Positions 22,856 through 32,300 of a stretch of DNA of 64,000 bases are shown here, one piece after another (position 1 is the stretch's first letter; every line of letters starts with the position of its first letter). The translations under genes and the position numbers were made by a program. The stretch lies in NCBI GenBank assembly GCA_019084245.1, contig JAHRFE010000013.1:124001-188000 (forward strand), given 5' to 3'. Origin of the DNA: Hoeflea sp. GTDB taxonomy: Bacteria > Pseudomonadota > Alphaproteobacteria > Rhizobiales > Rhizobiaceae. The notes under the pieces are model-generated. The model searched no databases and was not told the DNA's origin. It saw only the letters and a list, made by a program, of their open reading frames with translations.

Positions 22856-23869
22856 TTACATCACTGCAGCTTTGACTTTTTCGGCCGCCTCGGGCGACAC
22901 CCACTGGGTCCAGATGTCCTCATTTTCCTTGAGGAAGTGGCGGGCGCCTGCTTCACCGGTGGCCTGGTTGTCGGCCATCCATGCCAGCAAGCCGTTCACC
23001 GTGGAGTTCGGCCAGCTGCGGGTGGCAAGGTAGTCATAGGCCGGGCCTGCGCGGTTCTTGAAGTCGTCTGTCACGACCGTGTAGACTTCCGACTTGGACC
23101 AGGCGTTCTTGACGGGATCCGGGCAATCGGTGATCGACGTGCAACGGTCCCATTCTTCCTTGTTGTGCTCCACGCCATGGTCGAGCTTGACCATTTCGTA
23201 CTTGCCGAGAATGGCGGTCGGAGCCCAGTAATAGCCGAGCCATGGCTCTTCACGCTCGTAAGCCTTGGCGATGGAGCCATCAAGGCCTGCGGCGGAGCCG
23301 GTTTCGACTGTCACCCAGCCCTTTTCTTCAGCGCCATAGGCCTTGAAGAGATTGGTGGTGATGATGCGGCAGCCCCAGCCTTCAGGGCAGTTGTAAACGC
23401 CGCCCTTGCCGGCATTTTCCATGCCGGGTGCAGGGAACAGTTCCGGGTGAGCCAGGGCATCGTCGATCGACTTGATCTCGGGATGGGCTTCAGCGAAGTA
23501 TTTGGGGATCCACCAGCCTTCGACGCCGCCATCGCTGAGCGATTCAGATGCGTAGTGCAGCTTGCCTTCCGCGACAGCTGCATCAAGCAGCGTGCGCAGC
23601 GAGTTGATCCAGGCTTCCGGCGCGACGTCCGGCTCCTGCTTTTCAACCATGGAGGTGAGCGTCGGCGTGGTGTCGCCGGCAACCAGTTCGGCCTGGCATC
23701 CATATCCTGCGGACAAGATGATCTGATCGATGTTTGCGAGAACTTCAGCTGAAGCCCAGTTCATATTGGCTATGGTAACGCGTCCGCAGTCTTGATCTTG
23801 AGCGGATGCAGCGCCGGCAAAGCCCATAAGGCCAACGGCGAGAACGGTGGAAGCGAGAAGCTTCTTCAT
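22856..23869 (-). CDS. Glycine betaine/proline-type ABC transporter substrate-binding protein
   Basis: This 337-residue periplasmic protein of the OpuAC/ProX family has a signal peptide about 1-23 (cleaved after ASA) and a mature domain rich in Trp and Tyr (EAWINSL, EGWWIPKY, WLGYYWAP), the kind of aromatic cage used to hold quaternary ammonium groups. Start ATG 23869 has a GGGAGG ribosome-binding site. It is the first gene of the transporter operon. The ligand is most likely a betaine. Confidence 0.92.
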   Translation of the reverse strand: MKKLLASTVLAVGLMGFAGAASAQDQDCGRVTIANMNWASAEVLANIDQIILSAGYGCQAELVAGDTTPTLTSMVEKQEPDVAPEAWINSLRTLLDAAVAEGKLHYASESLSDGGVEGWWIPKYFAEAHPEIKSIDDALAHPELFPAPGMENAGKGGVYNCPEGWGCRIITTNLFKAYGAEEKGWVTVETGSAAGLDGSIAKAYEREEPWLGYYWAPTAILGKYEMVKLDHGVEHNKEEWDRCTSITDCPDPVKNAWSKSEVYTVVTDDFKNRAGPAYDYLATRSWPNSTVNGLLAWMADNQATGEAGARHFLKENEDIWTQWVSPEAAEKVKAAVM

Positions 23870-24515
23870 ATTTAAGACCTCCCAGTCTTATTTGAGCAGT
23901 GGTTTGTTCCGTTGTTCGGCAGACCCGGTCACTGCGTATACCGGGGCCGATGGAATTGAAGGCACTTCGCCTCGTGGTCATTGAAAACCAATTTGCGCCC
24001 CGGATAGGACGCAAAGACGACATCAACTAGCGCAGCTGCGTCTTGCGGAACTCTGTCACAAGCCGGACAGCCATTGAAGTGCCAAGCGCTAGGGTAAGGA
24101 CTTGGCGCAAGAAATCAACCGCGCCATCGGGAATTCGTAAAACTGACGGCCGCTCAGCATTGCTGCCGTTACGTCAGCCTGCGCCGCTCAAATTAATCGC
24201 ACAATTCATGAATGCTTAGGGTTTCAATAACTCTCCGGTAACGATGTCCGGGTTACACCTTTCTCACGGCGGGGGACAACCGCCGACCCATCCCGGATCA
24301 GGTATTGCGTACCGGGGTGTCCGCGACCCTCGTGCGTATTTGCGGGGACGCCAGGCGTATCTTTGGCAGGCCGTTCGAACCGCGAGGTCCGAACGGCCTT
24401 CGCATTTCAGTCGTCACGCCTGATATCTGCCGGAGCAATGAAAAAGACCGGGCGTTCTTCACGCCCGGCCGGTTCGTCTTCGCGTTTGTTTCTTGCAGCG
24501 GCGCTTAAGCTCGCC
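23870..24515. other. Structured non-coding spacer upstream of the transporter
   Basis: I see no protein gene in these ~650 bases. Around 24246-24296 there are nested inverted repeats (TCCGGG / CCCGGA enclosing CGGCGG / CCGCCG), and at 24369-24398 a 9-bp stem (GGCCGTTCG / CGAACGGCC). The terminator of the small minus-strand gene lies at 24440-24468. A small RNA in this spacer is possible, but no known family is recognised. Confidence 0.4.
24440..24468 (-). terminator. Intrinsic terminator of the small gene at 24516-24647
   Basis: An 8-bp stem (CCGGGCGT / ACGCCCGG, 5-base loop) is followed on the minus strand by TCTTTTT. It lies 48 bases after a small reading frame, supporting transcription of that frame. 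Confidence 0.8.
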
Positions 24516-24647
24516 TCAGCCTGCGGACAGGGTGCGGATCACGCTGTTCATGATGCCCGTACGGGGCTTCTGGTTGGCCTTCTGGGCCGGAAGAACGCCA
24601 TTCCATGCGATCTGAACGCGATTGGCGGAATTGAATACATACAGCAT
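24516..24647 (-). CDS. Small protein of unknown function (43 aa)
   Basis: The frame begins with ATG at 24647, preceded by an AGAAGGA ribosome-binding site 6 bases upstream, and ends at 24516; a strong intrinsic terminator follows. The product starts MLYVFNSANRVQIAWNG and ends with MNSVIRTLSAG; it has no signal peptide or membrane segment. I do not recognise it. Support comes from the good ribosome site and terminator rather than from homology. Confidence 0.5.
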   Translation of the reverse strand: MLYVFNSANRVQIAWNGVLPAQKANQKPRTGIMNSVIRTLSAG

Positions 24648-24889
24648 GGCTATGTCCTTCTGGTCCGGGGTCGATCGCCATCTGAGCGGCAATCATGATC
24701 TGCCGCTGATCTAGGCTCATCACCGGTGTCAAGCTGCATCAATCCCGCCTCGCCATGTCGCAATTCAGATGTCGCAAAAAGAAATGTCGGCTGGGGCGAA
24801 AACACGGTTAGCGAAGGGTTAATCCCACTATTGGCCGGTGCGCTGAAACCCCCTTTTGATCGGCGCGTGGCGGTGCTATCGACAGGTCC

Positions 24890-26359
24890 ATGACACGAGC
24901 ATTGATGTTTCAGGGAACCGGATCGGATGTGGGCAAGACCGTGCTGGTTGCGGGCTTCTGCCGGCTGGCGGCCAATCACGGTCTGAAGGTTCGTCCATTC
25001 AAGCCGCAGAACATGTCCAACAACGCCGCGGTCGCCGATGATGGCGGCGAAATCGGCCGGGCGCAATGGCTGCAGGCGCTGGCCTGCCGGGTGCCGGCCA
25101 GCGTGCACATGAACCCGGTGCTGCTCAAGCCGCAGTCGGAGACCGGCTCCCAGGTGGTGGTGCAGGGCAGGGTGGTCGGCCATGCGCGAGGGAGGGATTA
25201 CCAGAAGCTAAAACCCGAGCTGATGGCGGCGGTGATGGACAGTTTCGCCCGGATCAGTGACGGCGCAGACCTGGTTCTGGTCGAGGGCGCGGGCTCGCCG
25301 GCGGAAATCAATTTGAGGGCCGGCGACATCGCCAATATGGGATTTGCGACGAAGGCACAGGTTCCGGTCGTGCTCGTCGGCGACATCGACCGCGGCGGGG
25401 TGATCGCCTCGGTGGTCGGCACCCACACGATCCTGCCCGACGGAGACCGGGCGATGATCGCAGGCTATCTCATCAACAAGTTCCGCGGCGATGTCAGCCT
25501 GTTCGACGACGGCATTTACGCGATCGAAACATTCACCGGATGGCCGTGTCTGGGAGTGGTTCCCTGGCTCAAGGCCGCGGCGCGGCTGCCGGCCGAGGAT
25601 TCCGTGGCGCTCGAGCGGCTGACGCGGGGAGAGGCGCGGGCGCTCAGGATTGCGGTGCCGGTGCTGTCGCGGATTGCCAATTTCGACGATTTCGATCCGC
25701 TCAAGACCGAGCCCGAAGTCGAGCTTGTGTTCGTCAGGCCCGGCGAGCGACTGCCCTCCGATGCAGGGTTGGTGATCCTGCCGGGATCGAAATCCACCAT
25801 TGCCGACCTCGCCGATTTCCGCCGTCAGGGCTGGGACAAGGATCTTGAGGCGCATCGCCGCCGCGGCGGGATGATCATCGGCATTTGCGGCGGGTTCCAG
25901 ATGCTGGGGCAAAACGTGCGCGACCCGCAGGGGCTCGAGGGCGGCGAGACCGAGGCCGAGGGGCTGGGATTCCTCGACATCGACACCGAGATGGCGCCGG
26001 AAAAGACCGTGCGCAACACCACGGCCCGCTCGGCGGTGCATGATGTCGATCTGTCGGGCTACGAGATCCATCTCGGCGTGAGCCGCGGAGCCGACAGCGT
26101 CCGGCCGATGACCATTCTCGATGGCCGCCCGGATGGCGCGGTTTCGGTCGACGGCAAGGTGTCGGGAACTTATCTGCACGGGCTGTTTGCATCTGACGCC
26201 TACCGCGCCCGCCTGCTGGCGGAGTTCGGCCTCCGCGGCGGCGAAACCAATTTCCGCGCCGACGTGGACACGGCGCTCGACGAGATTGCCGCGGATCTCG
26301 ACCGCCTGGTGGGTTTCGAGCGTATCATGGCCGCATCGGGATCGATCGGGCGCGGATAG
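24890..26359 (+). CDS. cobQ: Cobyric acid synthase
   Basis: This 489-residue CobQ amidates four side chains of adenosylcobyrinic acid a,c-diamide. The N-terminal half is the P-loop-like synthetase domain (GTGSDVGKT, then KPQNMSNN). The C-terminal half is a class I glutamine amidotransferase with Cys in ICGGFQMLG and the catalytic His in GTYLHGLF. ATG 24890 follows an AGG element. It is the first cobalamin gene on the left and is separated from the cbtB operon by the riboswitch region. Confidence 0.96.
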   Translation: MTRALMFQGTGSDVGKTVLVAGFCRLAANHGLKVRPFKPQNMSNNAAVADDGGEIGRAQWLQALACRVPASVHMNPVLLKPQSETGSQVVVQGRVVGHARGRDYQKLKPELMAAVMDSFARISDGADLVLVEGAGSPAEINLRAGDIANMGFATKAQVPVVLVGDIDRGGVIASVVGTHTILPDGDRAMIAGYLINKFRGDVSLFDDGIYAIETFTGWPCLGVVPWLKAAARLPAEDSVALERLTRGEARALRIAVPVLSRIANFDDFDPLKTEPEVELVFVRPGERLPSDAGLVILPGSKSTIADLADFRRQGWDKDLEAHRRRGGMIIGICGGFQMLGQNVRDPQGLEGGETEAEGLGFLDIDTEMAPEKTVRNTTARSAVHDVDLSGYEIHLGVSRGADSVRPMTILDGRPDGAVSVDGKVSGTYLHGLFASDAYRARLLAEFGLRGGETNFRADVDTALDEIAADLDRLVGFERIMAASGSIGRG

Positions 26360-26419
26360 GCCGAACGATGGCGCTGTCGCGATTGACAGCGCGGGCGCAC
26401 GTCCCTATCACTTGGGTCT

Positions 26420-26768
26420 CGAATGGTTCCAGAAAGCCGGTATGGCTTTCAGGATCAAAAGGGAATGCGACGGGATGGACCCAATCAGGGCATTCTTATC
26501 GCAGCCGACCCCGCGACTGTAGAGCGGCGAGGTAAATGTCACCGGCCCCGGGAGGCTGGACTTGCGGGGCGGCAATGGTGCCCAGCCGCGGTGCTCGAAC
26601 CCGGACCGGACAAGCCACTGACGTGGCGGCATGATCAACAGGCGCGGACGCCTCCTTATCTACGAATCGTCCCGTTTTCATGACCGCCGATCACGTTGGG
26701 AAGGCCGGCATTTGCCGATGTGCGACGGAAATGTCGCCGCGACCCGTGAGCCAGGAGACCTGCCATTC
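26420..26768 (+). promoter_or_regulatory. Cobalamin riboswitch
   Basis: Conserved elements appear in order: GGTTCC at 26425, AAAAGGGAA ending at 26465, GACCCCGCGACTGTAG around 26507-26522, GCCACTG at 26614-26620, GGGAAGGC at 26697-26704, and the B12 box GAGCCAGGAGACCTGCC at 26747-26763. The distance between the central and 3' elements is long, so the aptamer has extended peripheral arms. It precedes cbtB by ~65 bases and should repress the cbtB-cbtA-cobU-cobW-cobN-cobO unit when cobalamin is plentiful. Confidence 0.87.
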
Positions 26769-26831
26769 GCACCGGTTGAGAGCCGGACCTTTGGGAGAGG
26801 TTTTCTCCCGAAGCCATTCACGGAGGTTGTC

Positions 26832-27011
26832 ATGGCTGCCAAGACACACACACTTTCCCTCACCGATCGCATCAGTGCGCGCACTGTTGCCGGGCTGATG
26901 GCGCTGGTCATCGGCTCGATCCTGGTGTTCGGGGTTGGCCTTTTCAATTCCCAGGCGCTGCACGATGCGGCGCATGACACACGGCATTCCTACGGCTTTC
27001 CCTGCCACTAG
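26832..27011 (+). CDS. cbtB: Cobalt transporter subunit CbtB
   Basis: This 59-residue protein has one membrane segment (about 17-40) and a C-terminal His motif (H-D-A-A-H-D-T-R-H ending in CH), typical of CbtB. Together with CbtA it forms a proposed cobalt uptake system controlled by cobalamin riboswitches. ATG 26832 follows GGAGG. It is the first gene after the riboswitch, 12 bases before cbtA. Confidence 0.92.
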   Translation: MAAKTHTLSLTDRISARTVAGLMALVIGSILVFGVGLFNSQALHDAAHDTRHSYGFPCH

Positions 27012-27023
27012 GGGATTGATGCC

Positions 27024-27788
27024 ATGATTGTCAGGTTGCTCCTGGCGGCTCTCGCCGCCGGGCTCATTGCCGGTATGGCGATGACGCCCGCCCAGTATGT
27101 CAAGACCATTCCGCTGATCATGCAGGCCGAAGCCTATGAAGGCGGCGGCCATGATCATGGCGTGGTTGAAACGACTCCTTCCTCGACTGATGCCGAATCG
27201 GATGTTGCACAAGGCGCCGATGCTCCGGCCGCGCATGATCATGACGCCCATGACCACGGCGACGAGTCCATGTTCGGCCTCGGCCGGCTAGGGGACACTG
27301 TTGTTGCCAATCTGGTCGCCGGTGCGGGCTTTGCCTTGATGCTGGCCGCCGTGGCGTTGATTGCCGGCATCGAGTTTCCCTCCGGACGCGACGGGCTGAT
27401 GCGCGGCCTGTTGCTGGGCGCCGGGGCATGGTTCTGCGTCCAGCTTGCGCCTTCGTTCGGCCTGCCGCCGGCGGTGCCCGGCTTTCCCCATGCCGATCTC
27501 GGCGACCGGCAGGGCTGGTGGATGATCACGGTCGCCTTGTCCGCCCTGGGACTGTGGTTGCTGGCGCTCAGGCCGGAATGGATCGCCAGGGCGCTCGGCA
27601 TCGCGTTGATCGCGGCGCCGCATGTCTGGGGTGCGCCAGTGCCCGAAGATCTTACCAGCGACGTTCCCGCCTATCTCGCCTCCGCCTATGCCGCCGCATC
27701 GTTGGCAACGACGTTGTTTTTCTGGCTCCTGCTCGGCGGTCTGCTTGGTCATATCCTGTCTCGCGTGCCCGAGGAGCAGCGGGCGTGA
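27024..27788 (+). CDS. cbtA: Cobalt transporter subunit CbtA
   Basis: This 254-residue membrane protein has about five hydrophobic segments (about 3-20, 90-112, 124-140, 155-175, 220-245). A His/Asp-rich loop (GGGHDHG, later [11 protein letters not shown]) between the first two segments probably gathers cobalt. Such CbtA proteins occur with CbtB next to cobalamin genes. Its stop codon overlaps the GTG start of cobU. Confidence 0.92.
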   Translation: MIVRLLLAALAAGLIAGMAMTPAQYVKTIPLIMQAEAYEGGGHDHGVVETTPSSTDAESDVAQGADAPAAHDHDAHDHGDESMFGLGRLGDTVVANLVAGAGFALMLAAVALIAGIEFPSGRDGLMRGLLLGAGAWFCVQLAPSFGLPPAVPGFPHADLGDRQGWWMITVALSALGLWLLALRPEWIARALGIALIAAPHVWGAPVPEDLTSDVPAYLASAYAAASLATTLFFWLLLGGLLGHILSRVPEEQRA

Positions 27789-28306
27789 GCCAACTCAGGC
27801 AGATCACGCTGGTGCTCGGCGGCGCACGGTCGGGTAAATCGGCCTTTGCCGAAAGACTGGTCGAGCAGGCCTCGCCAACCCGGCTCTATGTCGCCACCGG
27901 CCAAGCCTGGGACGACGAGATGCGCGAGCGGATCGCGTCGCACCAGAGCCGTCGCGGCGAGGGCTGGGAAACCGTCGAGGCGCCGCTGGATCTGAGCCAG
28001 GCGCTTTCAGTCCATGCGCGGCCCGACCGGCCGATCCTGGTCGATTGCCTGACCCTCTGGGTCACAAATCTGATGCTGGGCGAGCGCGACATCGCCCAGG
28101 CGTTCGACGGGCTCTCCGCAACGCTTCCCGGCCTCAAGGGGGCGGTTGTTTTTGTTTCCAACGAGGTCGGCTTGGGCATCGTCCCCGACAACGCCATGGC
28201 GCGGGCTTTTCGCGATCATGCCGGCCGCCTCCACCAGTCCATCGCAGGCCTTGCCGACGAAGTTCATTTCGTCGCCGCCGGCCTGCCGCTCAAGATGAAG
28301 GGTTAA
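27785..28306 (+). CDS. cobU: Adenosylcobinamide kinase / guanylyltransferase
   Basis: This 173-residue bifunctional CobU (CobP in Pseudomonas denitrificans naming) phosphorylates adenosylcobinamide and adds GMP. It has the P-loop G-G-A-R-S-G-K-S, the [17 protein letters not shown] segment containing the guanylated His, and [12 protein letters not shown]. It begins with a GTG whose bases overlap the cbtA stop (GTGA). Confidence 0.95.
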   Translation: MSQLRQITLVLGGARSGKSAFAERLVEQASPTRLYVATGQAWDDEMRERIASHQSRRGEGWETVEAPLDLSQALSVHARPDRPILVDCLTLWVTNLMLGERDIAQAFDGLSATLPGLKGAVVFVSNEVGLGIVPDNAMARAFRDHAGRLHQSIAGLADEVHFVAAGLPLKMKG

Positions 28307-28310
28307 CCCG

Positions 28311-29363
28311 ATGAATGGCTCGAAAATCCCCGCAACCGTGATCACCGGCTTTCTCGGCGCTGGCAAGACCACGCTGATCCGGCACATGCTGGCAAACGCC
28401 AAGGGCAAGCGGATCGCGCTGATCATCAACGAGTTCGGCGATCTCGGCGTCGACGGCGACGTGCTCAAGGGCTGCGGCGACGAGGTCTGCAGCGAGGACG
28501 ATATCGTCGAACTGACCAATGGCTGCATCTGTTGTACCGTGGCCGACGACTTCATCCCGACCATGGAAAAGCTTCTGGCGCGCGCCAACCGCCCCGACCA
28601 TATCGTTATCGAGACCTCCGGCCTGGCGCTGCCGCAGCCGCTCGTCGCCGCCTTCAACTGGCCGGGCATCAAGACGCAGGTCACCGTCGACGGCGTCATC
28701 ACCGTGGTCGACAGCGCGGCTGTCGCCGCCGGCCGCTTCGCCGATGATCACGACAAGCTCGACGCCCAGCGACTGGCCGACGAGGGGCTCGATCACGAAA
28801 GCCCGCTCGAGGAATTGTTCGAGGACCAGCTGACCGCCGCCGACCTGATCGTGCTCAACAAGACCGACCTGATCAGCGCGGGAGAACTGACCGGCGTCCG
28901 CGACGGCATCCTGGCGCATCTCACCCGCAAGCCGGTGTTCATCGAAGCCCGCCAGGGCGAGGTGGCGCCGGAGGTGCTGCTGGGCCTGGGCGTCGGCACC
29001 GAGGACGATATCGTCAACCGCAAGTCGCACCACGAGTTGCACCATGCCGATGGCCACGAGCATGATCATGACGAGTTCGAGAGCTTCGTCGTTGATCTTG
29101 GCCCGGTCAGTGACGTGGCCGCCTTCACCGAAGGTCTCAAGAGCCTGATCGTCAGCCACGACATCCTGCGGCTCAAGGGTTTTGCGGATATGGCGGGAAA
29201 GCCGATGCGGATGGTGGTGCAGGCGGTGGGCGCGCGCATCGACACGCATTTCGACCGGCCCTGGGGGCATGGCGAGGCGCGGGCGACCCGGCTGGTGGTG
29301 ATCGGCCTGCACGACATCGACGAGGCGGCAATCCGCGAAAGCCTCGCGGGACTGGCAGGCTGA
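28311..29363 (+). CDS. cobW: Cobalamin biosynthesis GTPase/metallochaperone CobW
   Basis: This 350-residue COG0523 GTPase has Walker A GFLGAGKTT, the metal-binding C-I-C-C motif in NGCICCTV, GTPase motif NKTD and a His-rich stretch (HHELHHADGHEHDHD) near residue 245. It probably delivers cobalt to the CobNST chelatase, consistent with its place directly before cobN. The start at 28311 follows cobU by 4 bases. Confidence 0.95.
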   Translation: MNGSKIPATVITGFLGAGKTTLIRHMLANAKGKRIALIINEFGDLGVDGDVLKGCGDEVCSEDDIVELTNGCICCTVADDFIPTMEKLLARANRPDHIVIETSGLALPQPLVAAFNWPGIKTQVTVDGVITVVDSAAVAAGRFADDHDKLDAQRLADEGLDHESPLEELFEDQLTAADLIVLNKTDLISAGELTGVRDGILAHLTRKPVFIEARQGEVAPEVLLGLGVGTEDDIVNRKSHHELHHADGHEHDHDEFESFVVDLGPVSDVAAFTEGLKSLIVSHDILRLKGFADMAGKPMRMVVQAVGARIDTHFDRPWGHGEARATRLVVIGLHDIDEAAIRESLAGLAG

Positions 29364-29367
29364 CGCC

Positions 29368-32300
29368 ATGCATCTGCTCGTCGCCCAGAAGGGAAGCCTG
29401 AGCGATGGCGACGAGGCCGTCGACCTTGGCCAGACCCCCGGCGACATCCTGTTCCTGAGCGCCGCCGACACCGAGCTTGCGAGCATTGCCGCCGCCCGGC
29501 AGACCGCAGGGCGTATGGCCTGGCGGCTCGCGAGCCTTTCCGATCTCAAGCACCCGATGTCGGTCGACACCTTTGTGGTGCAGATGGCGCCGAAGGCCAG
29601 GCTGGTGATCGTGCGGGCATTGGGCGGCGCCAGCTACTTTTCCTATGCGCTGGAAAGCCTCTACGCGGCCTCTGTCACCCATGGCTTCAAGATTGCGGCG
29701 CTTCCCGGCGACGACCGACCAGATCCGGGCCTTGATACGCTGTCGACGCTGGATAAGGCGTCGCGGGAGCAAATCTGGGCCTATCTGATCGAGGGCGGGG
29801 CTGAGAATGCCCGTGCGCTCATCGACTATGCCGAGGCGCTGATGACCGGCGAAGAACAACCGGGACCGGCGGCGCCACTGCTCAAGGCGGGGCTCTGGCA
29901 TCCGGGGACGAGCAACCCGGCGCTCACTGACCTGCGTAAGGACTGGATCGCGGAAGCGCCGGTGGCGGCGGTCTGCTTTTACCGGGCACTGGTTCAGAGC
30001 GGCCAGACCGCGCCGGTGGCAGCACTCTGCGACGCCTTGAGAGAGCAGGGTGTCAATGCGCTGCCGGTGTTCGTCTCCAGCCTCAAGGACCCGGTTTCCA
30101 TAGGCACCATCGAGGCGATCTTCACTGACGCGGCGCCCGATGTGGTGATCAACGCCACCGGTTTCGCGGTCTCCTCGCCCGGAGGACGGATCAGGGGCAC
30201 GGTGCTCGAATCGACCGGCGCGCCGGTGTTGCAGGCGGTCTTCGCCGGCGGCGGGCGAGATGCCTGGGCGGCGTCGCACCAGGGGCTGACGTCGCGCGAT
30301 CTCGCCATGCATGTGGCATTGCCCGAGGTCGACGGAAGGGTGCTGTCGCGCGCCGTCTCGTTCAAGAGCGCGGCGCGGTTTGACGTGACGGTCCAGGCCA
30401 ACATCGTCACCCATGCGCCCGAGCCCGACCGGGTCGCCTTCGTCGCCGAGCTTGCCGCCCGCTGGGCGCGGCTACGGCGGACGGCGCCCAACGACCGGCG
30501 GGTGGCGATCATTCTCGCCAACTACCCCAATCGCGACGGCCGCATCGCCAATGGCGTGGGGCTCGACACGCCCGCCGGCACGGTGGAAGTGCTGCGTGCG
30601 ATGCAGGCCGCCGGATACGAAACCGGCGCGCTTCCCGCCGACGGCGACGCGTTGGTGACCGCCCTGAAGGCCGGGCCGACCAATGCACGCAAACCGGACA
30701 GGGCCGGCGGCGTGCTGCTGCCGATGGACGACTACATCAGCTTTTTCGAGAGCCTCGATCCGTCCATTCAAGACGCCGTCACCGCGCGCTGGGGCGCGCC
30801 GGAAGCCGACCCGTTCCATCGCGACGGCGCGTTTCACCTGGCGCTGCTGCGTTACGGCAATGTCGTCGCGGGCATCCAGCCGGCGCGCGGCTACAACATC
30901 GACCCGAAGGCGAGCTACCACGCGCCGGACCTGGTGCCGCCGCATGGCTATTTCGCCTTCTACGCCTGGCTGCGCGGCGGCTTCGACGCCCACGCCATTG
31001 TGCACATGGGCAAGCACGGCAATCTCGAATGGCTGCCGGGGAAAGCACTCGCACTCTCCCGCGCGTGCTATCCCGAAGCGGTGCTCGGGGCTATCCCGCA
31101 TGTCTATCCCTTCATCGTCAATGATCCGGGCGAGGGGACGCAGGCCAAGCGCCGAACCTCGGCAGTGATCATCGACCACCTGACGCCGCCGCTCACGCGC
31201 GCCGAAAGCTACGGCCCGCTCAAGCATCTCGAGGCGCTGGTCGACGAATATTACGAGGCCTCGGGGCACGATCCGCGGCGCTTGAAGCTGCTCAAGGGCC
31301 AGATCCTCGATCTGGTGCGTGACATCGGGCTCGACCAGGACGCGGGCATTGCGCCGGGCGACGAAGACGACCTGGCGCTGGAAAAGCTCGACGCCTGGCT
31401 GTGTGACTTGAAAGAAATGCAGATCCGCGACGGGCTGCACATTTTCGGGAAGTCGCCCGAGGGCGGGTTGCTCACCGATCTCGTGGTGGCGCTGGCGCGG
31501 ATCAAGCGCGGCGAGGGGGCGGGCGAGGACAGCCTGCATCGAGCGATTGCGCGGGATGCTGGGGTATCCAAGAAAGACCCCTCCCCAACCCCTCCCCACA
31601 AGGGGGAGGGGCTCGGCTCAGCGGGTGTCGCGCCTTCAGAAAAATCTATCGACAACGTCAAGAGTGGATCTCCTGCCGAAAGGGTGCGGCCGGGTAGCCC
31701 CTCCCCCTTGTGGGGAGGGGTTGGGGAGGGGTCTTTGCCAGCCAAAGACGAGCCATCCGTATTCGATCCCCTCGACTGCGCCATGGCAGACCCGTGGGCC
31801 GGCTCCAAACCCCCGGAGCTTCAGCACGTTTCCACCGACCCCTGGCGCACCAACGGCGACACGGTCGAACGCATCGAACTCCTCGCCATCGAACTCGTCT
31901 CCGGCCGCACCCCCGTGCCCGACAACTGGGTTGATACCCGCGCCGTGATGGAGGACATCGACCTCCGCCTCAAGCCCTCGGTCCAGGACTGCGGCGCGGC
32001 GGAACTGGCGGGCCTGCTGACCGCGCTCGACGGCCGGTTCGTCGCGCCTGGGCCGTCGGGCGCGCCGACGCGGGGGCGGCCGGACGTGCTGCCGACGGGG
32101 CGGAATTTCTATTCGGTCGACAGCCGCGCGGTGCCCACGCCTGCGGCCTGGGAACTGGGGCAGAAATCGGCGGAGCTGCTGGTCACCCGCCATATTCAGG
32201 ATCACGGCGAATGGCCGACCTCGATGGCGCTCACCGCCTGGGGCACATCCAACATGCGCACCGGCGGCGACGACATCGCCCAGGCCTTGGCGCTGATTGG

